Shown here piece by piece: positions 1-11,146 of a stretch of 64,000 nt of DNA. The stretch covers positions 475,226,573 to 475,290,572 of the forward strand of contig NC_081409.1 of NCBI RefSeq assembly GCF_030272615.1, read 5' to 3'. The DNA comes from Cryptomeria japonica (Eukaryota > Streptophyta > Pinopsida > Cupressales > Cupressaceae). The notes beneath the pieces are model-generated. The model had not been told where the DNA came from, did no database searches, and saw only the letters and a program-made list of their open reading frames with translations. Each line of letters begins with the position of its first letter. The stretch's first letter is position 1. The position numbers and the translations under genes are program-made.

Positions 1-848
1 CGAGAGCATCATGGACTGGTTATTGAAGATAAAGTTTGACATGTTGATGATGAACCATAGTCGAGACTCTAGGTGTGGTAGGGGTAGACATTCCAGACCA
101 ATCCATTCCAGGTCTAAGGATTTATTTTCCCCTTAATTTCTTCTTCTTGCATGTCACTGCTCCAACAATTTCAATATTTGATTTTTTGTTTTATAAGTTG
201 AACAATGTATAAGCTTGTGGGCTATATTTTGTAAGAGACTTTTCTGGTTTTGCTTTTGTTTTATAATCTGAAGAATATATATGGGTTTTACATTGATTCT
301 AATAAATCGCTATTTTTGACATGATAGTTTGGATTCCTTAGGTCTTTCTAGAATCCTTACAAATTTTCTATTACTTTTAAATCATTAGTAGTACCTTTTT
401 TTTTAATCAAAAACAAGTAAAAATTTACAGAGATTGTGATTACTTTTTTTTACTTTGACAATTCATCCCTGCAATTATTGCTGATGACGTCAACCAATAG
501 GAAGATGAAGGAATAATTTTATTAAAACTATTTAAAATTTAAAAAATTGGAAACTATAGGAATGTTAAAGTAATGGAAAAATTAGCTAAAATTTTGATTT
601 TGTTTTGATTACATAATGGATGAATTTGTAATGGCTGAGTGCCTTTTGTAGTTGCTGCAAAATAGAAGTTATTTTACCTTTGTATTGGCTAGTTGCAATG
701 GCTAAGTTCCTTTTGTGGTGGTTGTCTATACTGGTTATAAATCTGGAGGTATTTGGGTGTCTAGTAATGGTTGTTATGTTCTCTTTTCTTTGACATTCTT
801 CTGACTATCTTTTATTGTAATTCTTTGCATTCCTTCAATAAAAAAAAA
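1..848 (+). other. AT-rich sequence ending in an A-run, possible LINE 3' tail
   Basis: No open frame of note. The stretch ends in a run of nine A at 840-848 after a T/A-rich segment, in the same style as the confirmed LINE tail at 7089-7097. It may be the 3' untranslated end of another truncated LINE, but I see no RT or RNase H code, so this rests only on the tail. Confidence 0.25.
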
Positions 849-876
849 GATTTTATCGATGGCCATTCATTCTGAT

Positions 877-965
877 GTGTCCATCCACATGTGTATCGGT
901 GAGTAGGCAAGATGAATTTTTAACATTTTCGGGACACAAAATTTCACTGACATGTGGATGGACAC
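877..965. repeat. Inverted repeat, 16-bp perfect arms
   Basis: Arms at 877-892 and 950-965 are exact reverse complements (GTGTCCATCCACATGT), with a loop of about 57 bases. The element lies 30 bases after the A-run at 840-848. It could be a small MITE or simply a hairpin inside a larger repeat. I found no clear target-site duplication. Confidence 0.6.
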
Positions 966-1041
966 GTGGACACCATCAAGTCGTTGAAACTTCAAGAAGG
1001 GTGTCACCAAAAAGCTACTTCTGTTATGAATTGCCTATTTA

Positions 1042-1150
1042 GCACCCAGACTGTACCATTGACTGTGATTTTTAATTAATTAACAATTCAAATACAACAA
1101 GTTTTTTTTCAATTAATTATTAAGCACGATCAATGGTATAGTTTGGGTGT
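1042..1150. repeat. Inverted repeat, MITE-like hairpin
   Basis: Arms at about 1042-1067 and 1125-1150 are reverse complements with about four mismatches in 25 bases. The inner flanks (TTAATTAATT against AATTAATTA) extend the stem, so nearly the whole segment folds back on itself. This is the form expected of a small hairpin MITE. No transposase and no clear target duplication are visible. Confidence 0.55.
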
Positions 1151-1159
1151 TGGATAGAC

Positions 1160-2035
1160 TATATCATGGACTTCCACATAATCTCGATGGATTAGTTGAA
1201 TGTGATATAGACTTCAACGACAACCCATTGACTCTTAGGTGGGACCATCACTTAAGAGTGACTTAAAGCATGTGCTTTAAATACGAAGTTACTAGGACAT
1301 ATAAGGGGACTTACAAGCACTAACACATGAATTAGGAAAATAAAATCATGTGTGTGAAGACTAATGAAAAATATACCAACCAGTAAAATAACAAAATCCC
1401 AAGCATGAAGACGGTTAATGCAATGAAATAAAACCCCTAGAGACAACTTAAGAGGAGATCTTACCAATTGAGTTGGTCAACTAAAAATTAAAACAAAATA
1501 ATTCCTAAGGTTATTTGAAAATTTTAACCCAAAAAATTTTATGCAACCCATCAATTAATATTAGTACCTTCTACCAAATCTAGGATTATCCTTAAAACCC
1601 AACCAACTCTTTATCATAATATAAGATAGAAATATAAAGGGGTATGGAAAATGTTAAAGAAAAAATTGATACATACAATATCTAGTAAAAATAAGGGGGG
1701 TTTTTAATTCGGGCTATGTATTGGGAGGGGTTGACAAGAAAGGAGTTAAGGGTAATATTTTTTGAAAATAGGGGGATTTTTTAGTATGCCACGAACACAT
1801 GTGACATAACCCAGGCTCACTAAGTGAAGCCCTTGTGATATTATTTAGGTAGTAAGCCATCATAACCGAGGTATATCCCATTTTGAAAGGACAATATAGA
1901 AGAAACCAATTTGTCCTTGTTAATTAATTTCTTTCTTAAGCTCTACAAGCATCTCACGATTGATCTTATTTGAGATTTGTTTTTTTTACAAACTTCCTGG
2001 GTCTAACCACAATTGGTGGTGTTATCATTAGCAAT
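1160..2035. other. No gene seen
   Basis: AT-rich sequence with no open frame showing recognisable protein features on either strand. It is probably old repeat. Confidence 0.4.
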
Positions 2036-2039
2036 AAAC

Positions 2040-2830
2040 ATCTGCTTGTAAATCTCATAAAAATGCCTTTTATCTCCTCTATATCATGAAGCCATTTTTC
2101 ATTTTCTTTAATTGGACCAAGATTCTATTGATTTTTTTACTCTCAACATATTAAATAAATATTTAGTTCCTTTGTCCCCATATTTTATTTGGCTCTAACT
2201 CTAGCTCCTTGAGCTTTCTTAATTTTAAGGCACGGATAGGCTACTACACAAAGTCTTCATTGTGAATAACATTATGAATCTTTACCTCTACAGTAAGAAT
2301 TTCATCTTGCAAAGCACACTCCAATCTTCTATTCTCAATAGCATTTTTTTTACTAAAGTGTTCTCCATTGTCTTATAGATAATAGATAATATCATCCCAT
2401 GTATCTACAACATAGTTCTTAGGTAAAAATATCTTGTTAATATATCTTGCAATAGCAATGTCATCCAAGCAGTCAAGATTTTTCGTTAAATCAGTGTAAA
2501 GTTTAAACATATTGTTCCTTTTGATGACATCATTTTGTTCATAATATTTAACAATAATCTCTTCCTCAATGGGTGATAATTAGACAATGCAATAGGTTCC
2601 ACCTAGATGTAATTGGAGTCTTCTTAAATCTCGAAATAGACTGTATCCTCTATAGTATAAAATCTATCACGTCTACAATAAATTCTTTTATTGTCACCAT
2701 GATTGTTACACCAAGTGTATCATAAGCTTTACTATATTTTTTCTTACATTCAAGGGGATAAAACAATACCTAAATTTTCTTCATCCTATGCCAATATAAT
2801 TGTTCATTGCCTTTCCAGATCCATGAAGAA
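2040..2830 (-). pseudogene. Unidentified decayed coding segment
   Basis: On the minus strand, from about 2830 down to 2040, long stretches read as ordinary mixed-composition protein when two or three frameshifts and several stops are allowed. One stretch near 2700-2560 carries RFYTIEDTVYFEI. A second near 2560-2400 contains YTDLTKNLDCLDDIAIARY and PKNYVVDTWDD. I do not recognise the family. The first stretch looks slightly like the start of a BAH-type fold, but that is too weak to call. It could be a captured host fragment or an unfamiliar transposon protein. There is no intact start or stop. Confidence 0.3.
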
Positions 2831-3249
2831 TTCCCAGCCTTACCCTCCTTATGTTCCACAACATTAAATTCACCCTAAAAAATCTATGAGATTCTGGGCA
2901 ACTTAGTTGCAAGCTATTTCCAAACTTTGATTTTCTTCTTGTAGTAATTAGGAGAATAAATGGAATATACTCCAGATTTAAGGTTTTTTTTTCAAAATCT
3001 ATCCATAAACATCCACAAACAATCCCAATGGAAGAAGGCATCAACCACCCAACCATGTGGAACCAAAAAGGTCCACCTCCCATGCTCTAAAGAATGACAT
3101 AAGGCCCCACATACATCACTTGACCTAGGCCAACACCTATAATTCCAAGGGAATACAAAAATACACAAGGAACAAATATATACAAGAACTAAAGCACCAC
3201 AAGGCATAGGATCAATGACAAAATAAAAACTCACCGGAGGCTTCCACAC

Positions 3250-5280
3250 ATCACAAATGTTAAGGTCCTAGGAAATACATAGTGACAAGTGTCATCACAT
3301 GACATCAACATGGGTTTCCATAGTAGTCTATCTCCTCTCTAAAGTCCAAAACTCAGCACCCATTTGATGCACATGTAGAACCAAATAATCCTCTTATGGA
3401 GGTAAGGAAGTTTGATCTTCCATACAGGCCTTCCCAATCTCATCCTGATCGTAAACAAGCACTCCAAACCATGAGATCTCATCCTTTGTCTATATGAGAA
3501 CATGAAGCATGACTGGGGCACCAACAATTATCTTACTAATGTGTGTTTAACCCAACCCAGCTCATTTAATTTAATTTTATCACTTGATTAACCAACTCTC
3601 AATGAGATTCCCTGGTAGCCACTTGAGGGCCTCGACATCCACTTGAGAGCCACTCCACCTAATATGCTCCTATAACCTAAGGTACAATAAGATCATAAAA
3701 AAATATCATTATATCCATGGTTAACATAATGAATCATTGCAATCATGTCTCATAAGAAAAGATGACATAAATAGAAATAGGACTTCCATAAAAACCCAAT
3801 CAGTAAAGGGCTCAAGTCATGAATCGACAACACATACTTAGCCACTAATTTATTAACATCAAATCATGGAATTGGGACTATAGAAACCAATCCAAATCCA
3901 AAAATACATACATGATAACATGAATCATCATAGAATCATAAATTATTGGTTCCATAACATAATTTGAACCATAACAACACTTTTGATCCACAAATCTTTC
4001 TTTCAACCAAATGCTCTCAAAGCACCTTTATAAATGTGAAATCAATGAAAAAACACATACAACTAAAAGGAGACACATAAAACCATCACAAACAAATACA
4101 TAGGCTCTGTAAAATCACAATAGAGAGTTATAGATCCAAAACCAAGCCTCTGGACTGACTCGGGCTGACTCGAACTCCCAAAATTTATCTAGAGGGCAAA
4201 AACAATGAATTAGAACTTTTTCCCCATGAATTGGTGCATATATTTAGTCTTTTAATTATTTTTCATCATATTTTATCACATTTGAAACATATTTTGGTGA
4301 ATTTGCACTTTGTTTTAGTGCATTTTTCAATATAATTAGGACTACATACTTGGGTTGACTTAGGGCTCAAATCCCGACACCTAGACGACCAAAAATGCAA
4401 AAAACAATGAACACCCATTTGAGATGGGTGAATTTTATACTAAAAAATAAAATAGGATCATACCCAAGAAAAAAAATCAATTCATAAGACATCTCAGACT
4501 AAAATTAGAACCTTAAAATAGTGAAACAGGAACACCCAAAACAACCATTCAAGAAAATGCAAAACGAAAAAACTTAAAATTCTTCAAAAAAAATTAAATA
4601 CATAATAGAATTGTCAAACAAACAATTATTTTCCTTTTTGAAATAAAAAATAGATAAATGAGAGAGAAAATCACAAAGAGTACCAACCTGGAATAAGGAG
4701 AATTAGACAAAAGGGTTGAGATGAAAGAAGATTCTGCACAACCAACTCTTGAAACATAGATCAACAACAAAAAATCCATCCTTCTTCAACACACACACAA
4801 CTACCATGATTTATGAGAAGCACCCCCATTCGACTCAAAAAAAAATGCACAAAAAATTCTCCCTTAAACTCCAAGATCAAGATTCAACCTTCAAAATCAA
4901 AATGTAGACCCTCAAATCTTTTCCCATTCTCTAATTTTTTGAAAACATGAGCAAAAACCACCTTCATAAAAATTATTCCCCAAACCCAAAACCACTCTCC
5001 ACAAAAAAATGACCCAATGCATTGAAAATTAAAACCATACTTTCCTCTCGCACTGAAGATAGATTTAGCAACCTCCTATTCGAACACCTAAACACTCCCA
5101 ATCAACAAATTAAATAAAAAGATAATTAAAACCAATACTAATCAAAACTTCCAAATAAACATCAAATAATAAATAATAAATCACAAATCATTCCTACCTA
5201 ATAAAAATACTAATATATTATAATCCATAAAATATTATTAATACAATAATATGAGAATTATGCACGTTAATGGGCTGGTA
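3250..5280. other. AT-rich repeat-like sequence without recognisable genes
   Basis: Only short open frames occur (for example minus strand 4594-4779), and none has motifs or coding character I trust. The composition resembles the LTR interiors elsewhere in the window, so it is probably decayed LTR or untranslated retroelement sequence. I could not find its boundaries. Confidence 0.35.
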
Positions 5281-5324
5281 AGGGTTCATCCTATTCTTTC
5301 AATTGAAAAATAAATCCTAGCTCA

Positions 5325-5671
5325 GCGAGTGCAACCAAAGGATGTATCGCTCATGATGATAAAGGAAATACAATTGCTAAAGGTATGTTCAATTTGGGTC
5401 GAAGCCAAAGCTACACTCTTAGCTGTTCAACTCGCTAAGAAGATGAATGTGACCCACCTTCATCTTGAGGGAGACTCCCAAATCAGTTAGAAAGGTGGTC
5501 AATTGGAAAATAAACAAAGACATTCAAAATATCAAAATTTTACCATCCACATTTCAAGACTTTAAGGTGACTCATGTAAGATGGGAAGGAAATCAAGCGG
5601 CAGACCTATGTGCCAACTCGACGTTCAGACTTCAAGAGGAGAATCCTAAATTCCAATGGCTCTATCATTGA
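5325..5671 (+). pseudogene. LINE RNase H domain (decayed)
   Basis: The downstream frame runs from about 5398 to the TGA at 5669-5671, after a frameshift from the upstream frame that holds KGCIAHDDKGNTIAKGMFN. Motifs follow RNase H order: EAKATLLAVQLA with the second acidic residue, HLHLEGDS with the third, then RWEGNQAADLCAN near the C-terminus with the fourth. The first catalytic Asp region is not recognisable. A TAG at about 5489-5491 follows the EGDSQIS strand. In LINEs this domain removes RNA from the RNA-DNA hybrid during target-primed reverse transcription. It is broken by the frameshift and by this in-frame stop. Confidence 0.65.
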
Positions 5672-6135
5672 TGTTTTTTTACTTGGTGATATAGGACCCT
5701 TCATAGACTAATTCTATGATTAATAACCCACAGACCTACTTCAAATTTGAATTAGAAAGGACGATACATTTATAGAAAGGTTGGTGGTAGGCTTCATTTA
5801 GAGAGAAACAAATCTCTGCCAAATCTTTGGTATAGCATGTGAAGACAACTCAATGCCCATCTCCAACCATTTAGAGGGCACGACATTCAGGAAGGTCATA
5901 AATCCCAATGCGGAAGAGTATTGTTGGTAGCTACATTAAATGAAAAATTGGAATGGGTTTTCATGTCATCCTCAATGGTATGCCAAGCTGGTATTTATCC
6001 TTTGCACACCTTGCATTCAATTAATTTGTTGAAGGGTACAGTGTATATGGCGTGTATATGAAGATGGGGATCAAAATACGCCAAGAAATATAGCCTACAT
6101 AGTATTGTGTTAACTCTCGTCAGTAGAAAGACAAT

Positions 6136-6834
6136 ATGGAGGCAAAATTTTCTCTCACAGCTGCAAAGTTGATAGTGTCATTTTGGGGTGCAATTTTGGA
6201 AGAGTACTTGGAAAACATATTCAAGTTTGATTGCAAGGAATTCATGACCCGTGTATGCATTTTTTTTGGAGAGGAATTTCTCAATGCACCATTTAAATAT
6301 TGGTGCAATGCTAACATCGCTTCAATGTTTACAGCCTGGTGTTTTGAATTGGAATCTAAGTAGAAAGTGAGGTGGCTAGTGGAAGGGTGTGTCAAAGAAG
6401 AATGGAGAGGGGAGTTTGAAATGCTTATGCAGATGGCACATGAGATGAAGGGCTTTATTAGCCTAGAGGGTGTTTGGCTTCAATTTAGTGAAATTATGCC
6501 ACTACTCCAACCTTTCCTCATTTGGAGTGCTTCAAGTAACAAAGAAGCACATAGAATATCAGTGCAGATAGGAATGACAAGAGTTAAGTTATTCTTGAAA
6601 AGCATTGAGGAACAAGATCTGTAGAGGGAGATACAAAAATGGGTTCCCTACATAGAACATTTAGCAAAGGTGGAAGGTGCAACCACATCATGGAGGAAGA
6701 GGGGAAGGCCAAAAGGCTCGAGGAAGAAGAAAAGATCTATGTGGATTAGATTCCCCCAAACCAACTTGTCATGGCTAGTCGAACCTGAGAACAAGAATGG
6801 CCTCAATCCTTGCAGCATTGAGGCAAGGAAATAG
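6136..6834 (+). pseudogene. Unrecognised ORF with C-terminal AT-hook, downstream of LINE RNase H
   Basis: This is a 233-codon reading frame from an ATG to TAG at 6832-6834, interrupted only by TAG at 6361-6363 and 6622-6624. The protein is helical in character and rich in Trp, Glu, Met and Phe. It ends in a basic patch with KRGRPKGSRKKK, which fits an AT-hook (Gly-Arg-Pro core) for binding the minor groove of AT-rich DNA. I do not recognise the rest. It sits between the LINE RNase H and the A-tail, so it may be an extra 3' ORF of this LINE family or a captured exon. Both internal stops being TAG fits CAG-to-TAG decay. Confidence 0.45.
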
Positions 6835-7159
6835 TGATAGCAGAATGATCAATAACTTAGACTGTGAAACTTTTGGTTGATATAGTTAATTCCCTGATTG
6901 TATTTAACATCATATCTGTTTCGATATACTTGTAGATAATGGGTGGTGGATAGGGATACTCATAGAAAAGAGTGGGATTTTGATATGGTATTTTGTTTTT
7001 CAAAATCTAGAAATAGTAAGAACTCTTGATAGCGATGGTTATATGTATATCTTTTCTTTTTTAATATAAACCTCAACAATTATTGACCAAAAAAAAATAA
7101 CATGAGACTTACAATATTTTCACATGAATAATTATTTACTCACATAGGGCTATAGATTA

Positions 7160-8439
7160 TGTAGACACTTAAATTAATTATTTTAATGAATTTAACTCTC
7201 CTACATAATTAATTAATTTAATTATGCTAATTGTTATTCTTCTCAATATTAATTAAATTTAATCGAATTAATATTGTCACTATAGTCCAATGATTGATTT
7301 ATTCAATAAATCAATTTTCCTTTCTTCTTCTAAGGCATTCAAAATTAATTCTGCCTAATCCTTCCTTTTGATTAATTAATTTTAACTAATTAATTAATCT
7401 AGGCGATTCCTACAAATCACCCTTTCCTAATCCATCATTAGTCTAAATTAGTTCTTCTAGAAACTCCCTTAATCCTACTTAGAATTATTCTTCAATTTTT
7501 AATTACCTCCATTCATTCTCTGTCCTAGTCAAATCCTCCTACAAATCCCACTTGCTCCTAATCCTCGCCTAATTCTTCTAAATAGTCCCCCTAATCCCTT
7601 GTTATTGCCTAATCCCCATGATTAGGTACAAAAGTCAACTATAGCCATTTATGGCTAAATCCTCTTTGTCCCCCTCTCACCTTCCACCTTAAATGCTCCC
7701 TTTTTGGGTGAATGTGAGATTTTCAAAATCTCACATTATCCCATGCTTCTCATCTTCCCAAGGAATTTTAAAATTCCTTTTCCCTTTTTCAATCCCCGTG
7801 CACACAATATCTTAGGAATTTTTAATTCCATGTGCATCCCCCAAGGAATTTTTAATTCTTTTTTGGTGCACTGGGAACTCTTCCCCATGTACCTTGAGGA
7901 GGGTGGAGACAAGAAATGCCTTTATGGCAAATCTCTTGGTCTCCACCCACCTTTGTCATGTCATTGTCCCTTGATCCATGTGATCTCGTCTCCTCAAATC
8001 CTATCCCTCCATTCCTCTTCAATCTTGACTATTCATTTTCCTCTATTCAATTCTATAAATTGGGGTCTCCATCCCCTCACTTGATCATCCATAATCCAAG
8101 TAATCTTATGCTGCTAGTTTGAGTTTATCCATCCATCAAAGAGCATCCACATCATAGCCATATTTGCATCCATAATCCATCTTTGAGCAATTATCCATCC
8201 TCATATCCATCCATTGTTGTTCAACTTGTAGATTCATCCACATCCCACTATTGGACCAATCCAAACAAGTCACGTAGGAGCGCATGCTTGGCTTCAACTA
8301 GTGTCCAAATCAGAGGAACAAGAGAGACTCCTCTCTTGCAAGGTATATGTTAATTTAATTTATTGCTTTTATTTGAATTTTTATGCTTATTTAGATTTAA
8401 ACTAACCTGCTAACCTCGTTTGATGTTTCCCTTAGTTCA
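7160..8439 (+). repeat. 5' LTR of Tat element
   Basis: 1280 bp, matching 22030-23304. It starts TGTAGACACTTAAATTAATT and ends TTAGTTCA. The first 300 bases are almost pure A/T with TTAATTAATT motifs. A TATA-type box lies at 8053-8060. An inverted GAGATTTTCAAAATCTC palindrome lies near 7717-7733. Confidence 0.95.
8053..8060 (+). promoter_or_regulatory. TATA-type box in Tat LTR
   Basis: CTATAAAT followed by TGGGGTC, about 390 bases before the LTR end. The matching box in the 3' LTR is at 22922-22929. NA2 has a similar CTATAAATTGG in its own LTR (minus strand, 46456-46463). The assignment is by motif and position only. Confidence 0.5.
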
Positions 8440-8442
8440 TTT

Positions 8443-8457
8443 TGGCATGCCCGGTGG
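8443..8457 (+). other. Primer-binding site of Tat element
   Basis: TGGCATGCCCGGTGG begins three bases after the LTR terminal CA, the expected place for a tRNA primer site. Its leading TGG pairs with the CCA end of a tRNA. I cannot name the tRNA with confidence. Confidence 0.55.
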
Positions 8458-9482
8458 AACCCACATCTTGGAAATCTAACCGTTTTTGCAGGTTTTCATA
8501 ATTTTTAGTCACGGGTTCCGGATTAGTGTGAGAGTCTGCAAATCAACGCGTGTGCCCCAAATTCAGCACATGTGTCTCTTATTTGGCGCAGGTGTAGGTG
8601 CTTTAGCACATGCATTTCAAATTTAAATCCTACTAAACCGCCCTTTTCTGTAGGTTCTATTTTAGCGCGTCCAATTTAGTAAAAGTTGTTTGTCATTCTT
8701 ATATTGAAATTCCTTGTACTTTTTGTTTTTAGCATTTAAAATCTTTTAAAAAAAAAAAAAATCTAAAAAATTGATTAAAATAAAAAATCTTTCTTTTTAT
8801 AATTTTGTCCTGTTTATATTTCTATCAAATTAGCCCGTGTGCAGGCATTTTGGTGCCTACGATTTGGTTCGGCACTTTTATTTCCCGCTTTCTGTCAAAC
8901 GTTCAAATTTGATTTTTTTGCATTTTCTACTAATCTTTTGTTACAACACGTGCGCTCGTGGTTCAGAGCGGTCGTTTCTGCTTCAGCGCGACCATTTTTA
9001 GGTATAATCTTTGTTTTTAGGAATTTTATGTTATGTTTTCTATATTTTTTGTTTTAGTAGGCAAACACTACTTCGGTGAGTACATAGGCGTTTCAGCGCC
9101 TGGGCAGGTGCTTCAGCGTGTTTGTCTGTATATCAGTGCATCTGCTATGCATATATGACCTTTTGTCTTCTAATTAGATTTTGAGTTTTGCAGGTCTGTA
9201 CAATCGGTCCAAGACTAGAAACATAAACTATTGATTGTTTGTTTGCAGGACATTGGGAGAAGACTCATTTTTTTTACTAGCCTAGTTATCTTTCGTACAT
9301 TTCTAGATTAGCACACATTTCATTTTAGGCATTAAAATTTACAAGTGTCTTCTTTAGATTAGCATCAAATTTCATTTTCTTAAGGGTCAATGAACATCAT
9401 AATTGCCATGTCTTATTTCATTTTGATTGCATGTTCTTACCCTTAGAGGGCCTGCCTTCCCAATTTTCTTGGCACTTAACAT

Positions 9483-9945
9483 AGGCATTGGTGAGAGGGG
9501 AATGACCCAAGTGGTAATGGGCTAAAGCTAAGCTCTTCTGAACCACTATAAATAAATGTGTCTGTGACAAAAGTTGCAAGCAACATGTGTTGATTAGTCC
9601 ATACTGACACTATGTCTCCCCATAAACCCTATAGGGCGTAACCCCTATAGGCTTAGAGTCTTTCGTAACTATGGAGCGTAAAGTGGTGCATCTATGGCCA
9701 CACGAACATATGCCCTAACTAAGAACTCTTGTGTTTAGACGCCAAAAAACCCTTTAGTCATTGGTGCAAGAGGTTGCACTTCCAAAGGTGCTCATATTTT
9801 TACGACTCTTAGTAGAGATACAAAGTTCTCCATGGGGAGTTTTCATGGGAACTGATGCTTGGCTTCCTCGAAGGAGTGAGTGATGAGGGTGGATCCAGTG
9901 GGTTCAAGCATCTAAGTATCTACTCTGAGTAAGCGTAGCTGGGAA
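9483..9945 (+). other. Leader block shared with NA2
   Basis: The Tat leader contains blocks that recur in order in the leader of NA2 (minus strand, 53962 down to 53520). They include GGCATTGGTGAGAGGG, AATGACCCAA, CTCTTCTGAACCACT, a CTCTTGT-TTTAGA block and CAAGCATCTA followed by CTGAGT. The block is non-coding in all frames. A conserved leader in otherwise unrelated elements suggests a cis signal such as packaging, dimerisation or translation control. That role is inference. Confidence 0.7.
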
Positions 9946-10172
9946 ACCAAGTGAGATCCATGACTATTGTCTTTTCCAAACTTAGAAAATGTCGTAAAGG
10001 TGAATGATTGTCTTTGAGTTACACTTGGCCAATGTGTTTGCTATGTTTGATACTTTCTTGCCAAGAGTAGAGTGAGAAACAATCCCCTCATTTTTCCATA
10101 TTTTTCAAACATTCTCAAGTCCAAATTTTCACACCTTGCATAGTCAAATCTAGTCCATCACATTTTCACCTC

Positions 10173-10496
10173 ATGTTTCATAAGCCTAAGTTGTACAAGA
10201 ATCCCAAGAAGTCAATCTATCGTCCAATCAAGAAAAAGAAACTCACCCAAGCCCAACTCATTAGATGTCAAAAGTTTTGGCATACCAACCGCAAACTCTT
10301 GCTCAAACATTGGACCTTTTTACACTGATATCATGATCACATTCATGGTCATAGCAATGAGTTTGATGCTAGTGAGGAACTAAGATTATGTGCCCTACAC
10401 CAAGGATGGGGCTTGTCTTTCAATACCAAGTATCATCAAAATTGGGGTGGTCGCATACCTTCATACAATTTGCCATTTGAACCTATCACTTATTGA
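10173..10496 (+). pseudogene. Small ORF in the Tat leader, upstream of gag
   Basis: A 108-codon frame runs from ATG at 10173 (MFHKPKLYKNPKKS) to TGA at 10494-10496, with one internal TGA about 44 codons in. The N-terminal half is very basic and rich in Lys, Arg and Gln. The C-terminal half has His, Trp and Asn, ending near NLPFEPITY. I do not recognise it. Some Tat relatives (Ogre) carry an extra ORF before gag, so this may be a short counterpart. It could also be chance, since one stop must be ignored. Confidence 0.35.
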
Positions 10497-11146
10497 GTCA
10501 TTTCCATTCCATGTATAGTCTAGTCATCAGGTTCTTCTAGTCATCATTATCACCCTCCTTTTATCTTTCATCACTTATACTTTCTAAGGACTTATCACAT
10601 CAATCAATCCTTAATCAATCATCCTCAATCAAATCAATCCTTAATCTATCATCCTTAATCAATCATCCTTCAATCAAACCAACCTCATTCTAAGGTTTTA
10701 TACCTTATGAAGTTCTATTTAGACCTCATCCTAAATTAATTAATCATTTTTATTTTGTGCTTGTTAAAGAATCTCCCCCAAGTACCTTTTCCTCATCTTT
10801 TGAGTCGATAAAGACTCCTATCCTATGTCTTTATTTTTCTTGGGATCATTAGTCAATCCTTAGTAGAAAGAGACTTTGATCATTATCCTAAGGTCTAAAT
10901 TTTACCCAACTTGGTTGTCACCTTGTCTATGGTTTCATCAAAATCCCCCACCTAAAATCCTCATCCAAGGACTAAGGTACAATCTTAATGAAACTCTTGG
11001 CCTAATCCAAGGACCCCATCAATCATTCTATCTAACTTTATCAAAATCCAAAATCCTAGCTAAGTCCTTTCATCAAAAACTTTTCTTCCAATAAATTTTC
11101 TGAAGATTATTCTTGCATGGTCACAACTTGATCCCAAAAGAAGAAG

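Larger units (their letters stand above)
5281..7097 (+). mobile_element. 3' end of an L1-type LINE retrotransposon
   Basis: A degenerate RNase H domain (5325-5671) is followed by a second ORF remnant (6136-6834), an untranslated stretch, and a terminal run of nine A at 7089-7097. An RNase H domain at the C-terminus of the polyprotein and a 3' A-tail are typical of plant L1-type LINEs. The 5' part (ORF1, endonuclease, RT) is absent, as expected for 5'-truncated insertions. The intact Tat element begins 62 bases after the tail. I did not find convincing target duplications. Confidence 0.6.

Noticed and set aside
2560-2700. Possible BAH-type domain on the minus strand
   Set aside because: Only one short strand-like pattern fits, and frameshifts must be assumed; not enough to name a domain.
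7704-8122. ORFs at 7704-8122 and their copies at 22525-22953
   Set aside because: Inside the Tat LTRs, with no motif; shared because the LTRs are copies.
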